DNA of 48,289 nt. Origin: CAYPPS01 sp964412685. GTDB taxonomy: Bacteria > Patescibacteriota > Microgenomatia > PFEM01 > CAYPPS01. Below, one piece after another: positions 8,066-14,968 of this stretch. A program made the translations under genes and the position numbers. The notes beneath the pieces are model-generated. The model made no database searches. It saw only the letters and a program-made list of their open reading frames with translations, and was not told the origin of the DNA. The number at the start of each line of letters is the position of its first letter. The first letter of the stretch is position 1. The stretch lies in NCBI GenBank assembly GCA_964412685.1, contig CAYPPS010000003.1, positions 1 through 48,289 on the forward strand. The letters are read 5' to 3'.

Positions 8066-8418
8066 GTGAAAAGCAGCCTTCTGGTGTTTTCTTTTCTGGA
8101 TTAGTTACCGGAGCGGTTTTGGGAATCGGAGCCTATTTTTTTCTTACTTCCACTAAAGAAGGCAAGGAAATCAGTCGGAAGCTAAAATCCAAAGGGAATC
8201 AGACATTGGCTGATTTAGGGGATTTAGTTGAAGATTTAGAGGACAAGGGAGAAGAGTTGTGCCATCAAGCTCAAGAGACTCGAGAGAAAGTCAAAGAGAG
8301 AGTGGAACAAATTAGCGGGGATTTTGACAAAAAAGAAATTGAAAAGATTCAAGCGAGAGGTCGACAAATGGCCACCCGTTTTTTTACTCGTAAAGGTAAA
8401 ACTGTACCTCGACATTAG
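8062..8418 (+). CDS. YtxH-like membrane protein
   Basis: A 118-residue protein with the typical YtxH arrangement: a glycine-rich membrane helix near 9-29 (GLVTGAVLGIGAYFFL) followed directly by a charged segment STKEGKEISRKL and a long amphipathic helix, here about 45-100. YtxH proteins are widespread small envelope or stress-associated proteins without a defined activity. Pairing with an overlapping single-helix membrane protein upstream matches common bacterial gene pairs of this type. The function is unknown. Confidence 0.75.
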   Translation: MSEKQPSGVFFSGLVTGAVLGIGAYFFLTSTKEGKEISRKLKSKGNQTLADLGDLVEDLEDKGEELCHQAQETREKVKERVEQISGDFDKKEIEKIQARGRQMATRFFTRKGKTVPRH

Positions 8419-8430
8419 CTTCCCGAGGTA
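8405..8430 (+). repeat. Hairpin between the YtxH-like gene and alaS
   Basis: TACCTCG (8405-8411) pairs perfectly with CGAGGTA (8424-8430) around a 12-nt loop that holds the stop codon of the upstream gene. No T tract follows. It might stabilise the upstream mRNA 3' end. Confidence 0.4.
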
Positions 8431-8438
8431 AAACATTG

Positions 8439-8444
8439 TAGAAT
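8439..8444 (+). promoter_or_regulatory. Likely -10 box of alaS
   Basis: TAGAAT matches 5 of 6 consensus bases and lies 8 nt before the ATG at 8453, so transcription would begin almost at the start codon. No -35 box of note. Confidence 0.35.
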
Positions 8445-8452
8445 TGGGATCA

Positions 8453-10267
8453 ATGAAAGCAGAACGGTTGATTGATGGTTTTATTGGTTTTTTTGAACAA
8501 AAAGACCATCGTCAAATAGAAAATGTTTCCTTGGTTCCTCGACAAGACAGTTCGGTTCTTTTTATCACTGCCGGGATGCAATCTTTAGTTCCTTATCTTT
8601 TAGGAAAAGAACATCCATTGGGACGCAAGCTTTGTGGTTTACAGCGGATTCTTAGAACCGATGATATTGACAACGTTGGTGACGGTTTTCATCACACCTT
8701 TTTTGAAATGTTAGGCAATTGGTCCTTGGGTGATTATTGGAAAAAGGAGGCGATTGGTTTCAGTTTTGAATTTTTGACTCGAGAATTGAAATTGGATCAG
8801 AAAAAGATTTTTATTAGCTGTTTCGAAGGCGACGATCAGGTAGAAAAAGATCAAGAATCAGCTCGAGCTTGGCAGTCGGTGGGTATTCCTAAGGAAAGAA
8901 TTACTTTTTTAGGTCGAAAAGATAATTGGTGGGGGCCAGTTGGTGAAACTGGTCCTTGTGGTCCAGACACGGAAATGTTCGTTGATACCGGCAAGCGCTC
9001 TTGTGGTAAAGACTGTGGAGTTGCTTGTAATTGTGGTAAATACGTTGAGATATGGAATAACGTTTTTATGCAATACAACTTTGACCAACAAGGTCAGTAT
9101 GAACAATTAAAACAAAAGAATGTGGATACTGGCATGGGAGTGGAAAGGGTGACGGCGATTACTGGTGGTTTTAAAGATGACAACTATCGGACTGAGCTTT
9201 TTTGGCCGTTAATCGAAAAAGTTGCTTCCCTTTCAGGGCAAAAATATGAATCGAAAAATTACCGATCGATGCGAATTATTGCTGACCATGTTCGGGCGGC
9301 TGTTTTTTTGTTAGCCGACGGAGTCGTTCCGGCTAATTTGGGTCAAGGATATGTTTTGAGGAGGTTGCTTCGACGAGCAATCTTGCAGACAATTAACTTG
9401 GGAATTAAAGGGGAATCAATTGCCGCGATTGCCCCAACGGCGATCTCTCTTTATCAAAACCGCTATCCTTTTCTAGAAAAGGATCAAAAAGATATCATTG
9501 AAGTTTTTCGAGAAGAAGAAGGGAAATTTGGTCGATTGGTTAGCCCTAGTCGATTAGCTAAAAATAAATCGGGATTTGAAAAAATAAGAAAAAAGGGCGG
9601 TTCGAAAATGGAAACCATCCGCCGAGCGGCCAATTTTGCTTTTGATTCTTTGGCAACAACCGGGATTCCTTATGATTTCCAATTAGAACAGGCGAAAGAA
9701 GTGGGGATTGTTAAATTAAAGAAAGGGACGAAACATTTTAATAAATTTTTCGAACTCAAGAAGCAAGAACATCAAAAAAAATCACGGGCTAGTTTAAAAA
9801 AACGTTTTGCTGGTGGACTTAGTGATCGAAGTTCGGAGACGATTAAATTGCACACCGCGGCTCACCTGCTTCATCAGGCTTTGCGAGAAATTTTGGGAAC
9901 TCATGTCCAGCAATCAGGGAGCAATATTGCTCCTGAAAGATTACGATTTGATTTTACTCATGAAAAGAAATTGACCGATGAGGAGATAAAAAGAATAGAA
10001 GTTTTAATCAACCAGAAAGTGGAAGAAAATTTGACGATTGACCTTAAAACTATGAGTCTCGAGGAAGCAGAAAAGGGCGGTGCCTTGGCATTTTTTGCTG
10101 ATCGTTATCAGGATGAGGTTAAAGTTTATTTCATCGGAGATTTTTCTAAAGAGGTTTGTGGTGGGCCTCATGTTAGTTCCACCAAAGAAATTGGCAATGT
10201 TAAGATAAAGAAACAAGAATCAATTGGAGCCGGCAAAAGACGACTCTATTTAGTTTTTAATCTTTGA
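8453..10267 (+). CDS. alaS: Alanyl-tRNA synthetase, short form without the C-Ala domain
   Basis: Charges tRNA-Ala and clears mischarged Ser or Gly. It has 604 residues, against about 870 in typical bacteria. The class II catalytic core begins at MKAERLIDGFIGFFEQKDH and contains FITAGMQSLVPYLLG, HHTFFEMLGNWSLGDYW and GPCGPDTEMF. A cysteine cluster C184-x3-C188-x3-C192-x-C194 lies inside the core and could bind zinc. The editing domain has HTAAH (H467, H471) and CGGPH (C569, H573), so proofreading should be intact. The protein ends right after the editing domain, so the C-terminal dimerisation and tRNA-elbow domain is absent, as in other CPR enzymes I remember. ATG 8453 is preferred to a TTG at 8444 because it fits the family start and the -10 box. 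The next gene starts 3 bp later. Confidence 0.95.
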   Translation: MKAERLIDGFIGFFEQKDHRQIENVSLVPRQDSSVLFITAGMQSLVPYLLGKEHPLGRKLCGLQRILRTDDIDNVGDGFHHTFFEMLGNWSLGDYWKKEAIGFSFEFLTRELKLDQKKIFISCFEGDDQVEKDQESARAWQSVGIPKERITFLGRKDNWWGPVGETGPCGPDTEMFVDTGKRSCGKDCGVACNCGKYVEIWNNVFMQYNFDQQGQYEQLKQKNVDTGMGVERVTAITGGFKDDNYRTELFWPLIEKVASLSGQKYESKNYRSMRIIADHVRAAVFLLADGVVPANLGQGYVLRRLLRRAILQTINLGIKGESIAAIAPTAISLYQNRYPFLEKDQKDIIEVFREEEGKFGRLVSPSRLAKNKSGFEKIRKKGGSKMETIRRAANFAFDSLATTGIPYDFQLEQAKEVGIVKLKKGTKHFNKFFELKKQEHQKKSRASLKKRFAGGLSDRSSETIKLHTAAHLLHQALREILGTHVQQSGSNIAPERLRFDFTHEKKLTDEEIKRIEVLINQKVEENLTIDLKTMSLEEAEKGGALAFFADRYQDEVKVYFIGDFSKEVCGGPHVSSTKEIGNVKIKKQESIGAGKRRLYLVFNL

Positions 10268-10270
10268 ATT

Positions 10271-12517
10271 ATGAAATTCGGTAGTTTTCTTGCCCAGATT
10301 AAAAAGGATAAAAGTGCGGGGAAAAAGAGCCCCTTTTTTGCCTTGAAGATTGATGAAGACAGCGTTCAAGCTTGTTTGTGGTTGGTGGAAAACGGGGAAA
10401 CTCATGTTCTGATCAGTGGTAGTTTGGAAACTTGGAGTAACGAAGAAGAACTCTTGCAATCAACAGATTCCAGTCTGTCTTCTATTGACGAGTTTCTTAA
10501 GCAGAATCAAGAATTTTTCCTTGAGCCAAGTGGGGTCATTTTAGGCTTACCTGCTTCTTGGATAGAGACGGATAAAATTATCCCCCTCAAGCTTAAAATT
10601 CTAAAGAAAACCTTTCGTTCCTTAGATTTAAAACCAATTGGTTTTGTGGCCACTCACGAAGCCGTTAGTCATTTCTTTAAAGCGGAAGAAGGAGTCCCTT
10701 TAAGTGGGATTTTAGTTGAATTAAAAGAAAAAAAACTTTGTTTAACTTTAGTCAAGTTGGGTAAAATCAAGAACAGTGAGGAAGTAATTCGTTCTCGAGC
10801 TCTTCAAGAAGATTTGCTAGAAGGATTATTTCGCTTAAAGGAAGAAATGAGTTTTCCTGCTCGAGTTTTGATTTTTGGTCTAGAAAAAGGTGAACTGGAA
10901 GATTTGAGACAACGATTAATTGATTATCCTTGGGCCGATTCGGGAATCGATTTTCTTCACTTGCCTAAAGTGGAGCTTCTGGCCGGTGATTTGCCGATTC
11001 AAGCAATCGCTTTAGCGGGTGGCCGAGAAACAGCCGGAGCAAAAACGCTTAATTTGGTGAATGAAGAAAAAAGTGAAAAGGAAGAAGAAACAGGAAAAAC
11101 AGAAGCGGAAACAGATTCTTTAGCGGGTGAGGAATTTTTGTCGGACAATTTGAGTCGCCAGAAATTGGATTTAGGTTTTGTTAAAAACAAGGATATTAAT
11201 CAGGAGGTTAATCAAGATATCGATCAGGCGGACAATCAGGATTTGGTTGAAGAAGAAACGGCCCTCGGTTCTCAGTTAGGAGTAGAACCGGAATTGAAAG
11301 CTCAAAAAACTTCTCTCTTTTCTGTTTTTGGTTTTTTCAGAAAGTTTTCTTTACCCCGATTCAGTTTACCGAAGTCCAATTTTGTTTTAAAGTCACCCTT
11401 GCTTTTAGTTTTTTTCTTGTTGTTTGGCATTTTTGTTCTTGCTTGTGCCGGTTTATGGTTTTTACCTAAAGCGACGGTAGATTTGTATTTAGAATCAAAA
11501 ACTTCTGAGACTGATTTTTTGGTTCAAGTGGAAGGCGACGGTAACGATGAGGAGATGTTGACTCTTTCGGGACAGACAATCTCGGTTGAACTTTCAACCA
11601 GCAAATCTCAAACAGCAACGGGAATTAAACTAGTGGGTGATCCAGCTGTTGGCAAGGTTACGATTTATAATCGGACTTCGCAAAGTAAAGTTTTACCTCA
11701 GGGAACTATTTTGACTGGCCCAGATGATCTTGAGTTTACTTTAGACGAAGAAGTGACGGTTGCTTCCCAAAGTGCGGGAGAAGATTACAGTACCGTTCCA
11801 GGGAAAGCGGAATCTCAGGCAACTGCAGTTGAAATTGGGACGGAAGGCAATTTAGCTGCCAAGGCAGAATTCGGCTTAGCCAATTTCGCCCGTTCGGATT
11901 TTGTTGCTCGGAATGAAGAGGCTTTTAGCGGAGGGATAAGTCGAGAAGTTCAAGCGGTTGCTGATCAAGATTTGGAAGACCTGGAAGCGAGCTTAACTCA
12001 AGAATTAGAAGAAAAGGCTCTTTCAGAATTGAGAGCTCAAATTGTTGGCCAAAAAGAATTGATAGAAAATTCTCTTACCCAAAAGATAGTTGATCGAGAG
12101 CTTAGCGCTCAAGTTGGAGATCAGGCCCAGGAAGTGAGTCTCGATTTAACCATTGAGTTTTTCGGACTTGTTTTTAGTCGTCAAGAATTGAAGGAATTGG
12201 CTAACAGTCAATTAAAAGACTCTGTTCCCGAAGGCTTTGTTCGCCTGGAAGACAAGGATGAATTTGATTTCTCCTTGGAAGACCCAGAGAGCTCAATTTT
12301 TCGAGTGGTTTTAAAAACTACTTTGGTACCCACGTTCGATTTGGCCCAAATAAAGAAAGAATTAAAGGGTAAAAAAGTTGGTTTGGCTCAAGAATATTTG
12401 CTCAATTTGTCGGGGATCAAAGAGGTCAAAATGAGCTTTGTTCCCAGGTTGCCTGAATTGTTTTTGACTTTGCCTCGAGTCAGCCAAAACATCACCATAG
12501 AAACAAAAGTCAATTAA
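10271..12517 (+). CDS. Membrane protein: degenerate actin-like domain, membrane helix, baseplate-J-like outer domain
   Basis: A 748-residue protein with three parts. Residues 15-260 look like a degenerate FtsA/PilM-type actin fold (FFALKID strand, VILGLPASWI, SGILVELKEKKLCLTLV, then ARVLIFGLEKGELEDL), but the usual phosphate-binding DxG motifs are not evident. Residues 265-345 form an acidic linker. A membrane helix spans about 376-400. The outer half includes a baseplate-J-like segment near 460-490 (GKVTIYNRTSQSKVLPQGT), a helical segment near 560-620 and a final beta-rich part. CPR genomes often carry proteins annotated baseplate J-like, and their role is not established. Genes on either side are alaS (3 bp) and sortase (17 bp). 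Together with the sortase it suggests a surface structure, which is inference. Confidence 0.65.
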   Translation: MKFGSFLAQIKKDKSAGKKSPFFALKIDEDSVQACLWLVENGETHVLISGSLETWSNEEELLQSTDSSLSSIDEFLKQNQEFFLEPSGVILGLPASWIETDKIIPLKLKILKKTFRSLDLKPIGFVATHEAVSHFFKAEEGVPLSGILVELKEKKLCLTLVKLGKIKNSEEVIRSRALQEDLLEGLFRLKEEMSFPARVLIFGLEKGELEDLRQRLIDYPWADSGIDFLHLPKVELLAGDLPIQAIALAGGRETAGAKTLNLVNEEKSEKEEETGKTEAETDSLAGEEFLSDNLSRQKLDLGFVKNKDINQEVNQDIDQADNQDLVEEETALGSQLGVEPELKAQKTSLFSVFGFFRKFSLPRFSLPKSNFVLKSPLLLVFFLLFGIFVLACAGLWFLPKATVDLYLESKTSETDFLVQVEGDGNDEEMLTLSGQTISVELSTSKSQTATGIKLVGDPAVGKVTIYNRTSQSKVLPQGTILTGPDDLEFTLDEEVTVASQSAGEDYSTVPGKAESQATAVEIGTEGNLAAKAEFGLANFARSDFVARNEEAFSGGISREVQAVADQDLEDLEASLTQELEEKALSELRAQIVGQKELIENSLTQKIVDRELSAQVGDQAQEVSLDLTIEFFGLVFSRQELKELANSQLKDSVPEGFVRLEDKDEFDFSLEDPESSIFRVVLKTTLVPTFDLAQIKKELKGKKVGLAQEYLLNLSGIKEVKMSFVPRLPELFLTLPRVSQNITIETKVN

Positions 12518-12534
12518 AAATTTATGAAAAACAA

Positions 12535-13224
12535 ATGAGCCTTTATTGTTATTTAAAAGAAGAACGAGAATTGGTTCCTAAAAAGAGCAGGAAATATGGG
12601 TTAATTTTCTCTTTTATTTCCCTTTTACTGGGCTTGGTTTTTCTGGCCAATGCTTTCGGGCCGATTTTGGTTTACGAGATTAGAAGTCGGCGGTTTACTC
12701 CCAATTTTATTTCCCCCTTGGAAGTTAGGGGAGATCTTTTGGCGGTGGTCGATTACAGTCAGCCTCAAACTTGGTTCCCGACTCAAGTCAGGCAATTCCC
12801 CAATCCCAGTAAGATTACTCATTACACTCTTTCAATTCCGAAGTTAGACATAGAAGGCGTGGTTGTTCAAGTTAACGGAAAAGACTTAATGAAAAGTTTG
12901 ATCCAGTATCCGGGGACCGCTCTGCCTGGCCAATTGGGGAACACGGTTGTTTTTGGTCATTCGGTTTTACCTCAATTTTTTAATTCTAAAGACTACCGGA
13001 CAATTTTCTCTACTTTACCTACGTTAGAAGAAGAGGATGAAATCTTTCTTAATTTTGACGGAGTGACTTATCGTTATCAAGTTGAAAAAATGGTGGAAGT
13101 TTTACCTGAGGACGTTTCGGTTTTAGAACAACACTACGATCGGGAACGTTTAAGCTTGATCACTTGTGTCCCGCCTGGGACATATTTGCGCCGGTTAGTG
13201 GTTCGGGCTGGTTTGGTTTATTGA
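12535..13224 (+). CDS. Sortase-family transpeptidase
   Basis: Membrane-bound cysteine transpeptidase that would join surface proteins to a cell-wall or lipid acceptor. It has 229 residues with one N-terminal membrane helix near 22-44. The catalytic set is complete: H142 in VVFGHS, C211 in LSLITC and arginine at 219/220 in GTYLRR. The order, with PP right after the Cys, resembles class D/E sortases. No protein in the window carries an obvious LPxTG-type sorting tail, so its substrate is elsewhere or atypical. The next gene starts one base after the stop. Confidence 0.9.
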   Translation: MSLYCYLKEERELVPKKSRKYGLIFSFISLLLGLVFLANAFGPILVYEIRSRRFTPNFISPLEVRGDLLAVVDYSQPQTWFPTQVRQFPNPSKITHYTLSIPKLDIEGVVVQVNGKDLMKSLIQYPGTALPGQLGNTVVFGHSVLPQFFNSKDYRTIFSTLPTLEEEDEIFLNFDGVTYRYQVEKMVEVLPEDVSVLEQHYDRERLSLITCVPPGTYLRRLVVRAGLVY

Positions 13225-13225
13225 C

Positions 13226-13627
13226 ATGGCCCAGAAACTTTTAGGGGTTGATTACGGTTTGAAGAAGGTAGGCTTGGCTTTTTTTGACGGTTTTTTGATT
13301 GAACCAATCGGAGTTTTAGTGGGAGAAAAAGACAATCGCTTAATTAACAAGGTTTTACAGTTGGCGATTCGGTTGGAGGTGAACAAGATTATTGTTGGCC
13401 TACCTCAAAGGGGTCCTTTTTTAAAACCAGCTCGTGAGTTCATTAGAAAGCTAAAACTTTCGACCCAGATTGAGGTTGAAGAAACTCAAGAAATCTTGAC
13501 GACCAAGGAAGCTCTTGCTAGAATGAAGGAAACCGGTGGAAGTTGGCAAAAAAGAGCGGCCAAAGAAGATGCGGTGGCTGCAGCGATTTTATTAGAGGAT
13601 TACTTAGCCGGATTAACAAATGTTTAA
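13226..13627 (+). CDS. ruvX: YqgF/RuvX-type nuclease (putative Holliday junction resolvase or pre-16S rRNA nuclease)
   Basis: RNase H-fold protein of 133 residues, normal length. D9 in LLGVDYGLKKVGLA, IIVGLP near 55-60, the ETQEILTT segment in place of the family DERLTT, and the C-terminal acidic KEDAVAAAILLEDYL are the expected active-site blocks. In other bacteria the family matures the 16S rRNA 5' end, and a resolvase role has also been proposed. The 3' end overlaps the zinc-ribbon gene by 8 bp. Confidence 0.88.
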   Translation: MAQKLLGVDYGLKKVGLAFFDGFLIEPIGVLVGEKDNRLINKVLQLAIRLEVNKIIVGLPQRGPFLKPAREFIRKLKLSTQIEVEETQEILTTKEALARMKETGGSWQKRAAKEDAVAAAILLEDYLAGLTNV

Positions 13628-13820
13628 AAATATTATTGCTCCCGTTCAGGCCTGGCTTCTTTCTCGCGGTACCTGTGTTGGTTGTGGAGCTCCTTTGGAC
13701 AAAGGTAAAAAAGAAAAACATGCCAACGGAACGACCAAAATTACTTGTTCTTGCGGTCGGATTTATATTTACAATCCGAAAACAAAGAAATATCGTCGTG
13801 CCCTTTTTGAAGAAGTTTAA
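13620..13820 (+). CDS. Zinc-ribbon microprotein
   Basis: A 66-residue basic protein with C19-x2-C22 and C43-x-C45, a likely zinc ribbon, followed by GRIYIYNPKTKKYRRALFEEV. It overlaps ruvX by 8 bp upstream and the probable mltG start by 23 bp downstream, so it is nested between two conserved genes in different frames. The intact ribbon spacing argues that it is real and not a frame shadow. I do not recognise a named family. The zinc ribbon could bind RNA or a partner protein. Confidence 0.72.
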   Translation: MFKNIIAPVQAWLLSRGTCVGCGAPLDKGKKEKHANGTTKITCSCGRIYIYNPKTKKYRRALFEEV

Positions 13821-14787
13821 AATCCCCTTTATCTTTCTCTTTTTGTTAGCGGCTCTTTTTTCAGGAGTCTATTTTTGGTGGCAGAAAAATTTGGAGCCAG
13901 TTTCCTTGACGAGCAAAGAAACCGCTTTCGTGATTGAAAAAGGGGAAAGCTTGGGTGAAATAGCCTTTAATTTAAAAGAGAAAAATTTAATTCGCCATCC
14001 GTTCGCCTTCAAGCTTTACGTTATGGTTAATAATTTAAGCGGCCAATTGCAGGCTGGCTATTTTAAGCTTAGTTCGGCCAGTTCGGCTCAAGAAATGGCT
14101 AATCAGTTAACTCATGGAGCAACTGATATTTGGCTTACTTTTCCGGAAGGTTGGCGTCGAGAAGAATATGCTGTTCGATTAGCCAATAATTTACCCAATT
14201 TCGAGGCAGATCGATTTATTACTTTAACTAGCGGTTTTGAAGGTCAGCTTTTTCCGGACACTTATTTGATTCCTCGTCAAGCTGGGGCGATTGAAGTAAT
14301 TGAGGTTTTACAAAATAATTTTGACAAAAAAGTTGATCAAGAATTGCTTGATGAGGCTCGAGATCGAGGTTTGAGTAAAAATGAGCTTCTAACGCTGGCT
14401 TCTCTGGTAGAAAGGGAAGTCCGAAACGAAACCGATCGAGCTTTAGTGGCGGGAATCATTAAAAAAAGATTGGCCAATGACTGGCCACTTCAGATTGATG
14501 CCACCTTGCAATATACCAAGGCCAGTCGATCTTGCCGAGATGAATTAGATTGCGAATGGTGGCCAATAGCTCTAAGCTTCGACAAACAACTTGCTTCTCC
14601 TTTTAATACTTACCAAGAAAAAGGCTTACCGCCGCAACCAATTTGCAATCCTAGCCTTAGCGCGATCAAGGCTTCTGTTTGGTCGAAAGAAAGCGATTAT
14701 TGGTTTTACCTTTCCGACGGTCAAGGAAAAACTCATTTCGGTAGAACCGCTGAAGAACACGCTCTTAATATTCAAAAATATCTTTGA
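13798..14787 (+). CDS. mltG: Endolytic murein transglycosylase MltG
   Basis: Cuts nascent peptidoglycan strands and helps set glycan chain length, acting at the outer face of the membrane. It has 329 residues from a GTG start, close to the usual 340. A membrane helix follows the start (about 9-27, FIFLFLLAALFSG). A LysM-like segment (VIEKGESLGEIAFNL) leads to the catalytic YceG domain with E205 in TLASLVEREV, then QIDATLQYT and the conserved FNTYQEKGLPPQPICNP. The frame is open further upstream to 13543, but that part shadows ruvX and the zinc-ribbon gene. TTG at 13807 is a second possible start. It implies that the cell has peptidoglycan. Confidence 0.92.
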   Translation: MPFLKKFKIPFIFLFLLAALFSGVYFWWQKNLEPVSLTSKETAFVIEKGESLGEIAFNLKEKNLIRHPFAFKLYVMVNNLSGQLQAGYFKLSSASSAQEMANQLTHGATDIWLTFPEGWRREEYAVRLANNLPNFEADRFITLTSGFEGQLFPDTYLIPRQAGAIEVIEVLQNNFDKKVDQELLDEARDRGLSKNELLTLASLVEREVRNETDRALVAGIIKKRLANDWPLQIDATLQYTKASRSCRDELDCEWWPIALSFDKQLASPFNTYQEKGLPPQPICNPSLSAIKASVWSKESDYWFYLSDGQGKTHFGRTAEEHALNIQKYL

Positions 14788-14810
14788 AATAATTACAGCC
14801 ATATATTCCC

Positions 14811-14840
14811 TTGACAAACCGGTTCAGTTTGTGGTAAATT
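14811..14840 (+). promoter_or_regulatory. Promoter of the rpoBC operon
   Basis: A perfect TTGACA (14811-14816), then 18 bp, then TAAATT (14835-14840, 4 of 6). It lies 24 bp after mltG and predicts a leader of about 120 nt before rpoB. Confidence 0.6.
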
Positions 14841-14880
14841 TGCCCCTAGCTTTTATTTGATTGGTTGCTTTTAAAGAAAG

Positions 14881-14902
14881 CAAGCGCGTCTTCTCGCGCT
14901 TG
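14881..14902 (+). promoter_or_regulatory. First leader hairpin of rpoB
   Basis: CAAGCGCG (14881-14888) and CGCGCTTG (14895-14902) form a perfect GC-rich 8-bp stem with a 6-nt loop in otherwise AT-rich leader DNA. The following TCTTAGTTT is too weak a T tract for a clear terminator. Confidence 0.55.
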
Positions 14903-14912
14903 TCTTAGTTTA

Positions 14913-14933
14913 GACAAAATTGTGAGTTTTGTC
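14913..14933 (+). promoter_or_regulatory. Second leader hairpin of rpoB
   Basis: GACAAAA (14913-14919) and TTTTGTC (14927-14933) form a perfect 7-bp stem with a 7-nt loop, 10 nt after the first hairpin and 35 nt before the rpoB ATG. It could be a regulatory leader or processing site. No known ribosomal-protein leader is recognised. Confidence 0.45.
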
Positions 14934-14968
14934 CCCAAAATCGGACCAAAGTCAAACAGTAATAAAAA

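Noticed and set aside
13543..13797. Longer MltG starting at 13543
   Set aside because: This part is a shadow of ruvX and the zinc-ribbon gene. The membrane helix starts right after 13798.
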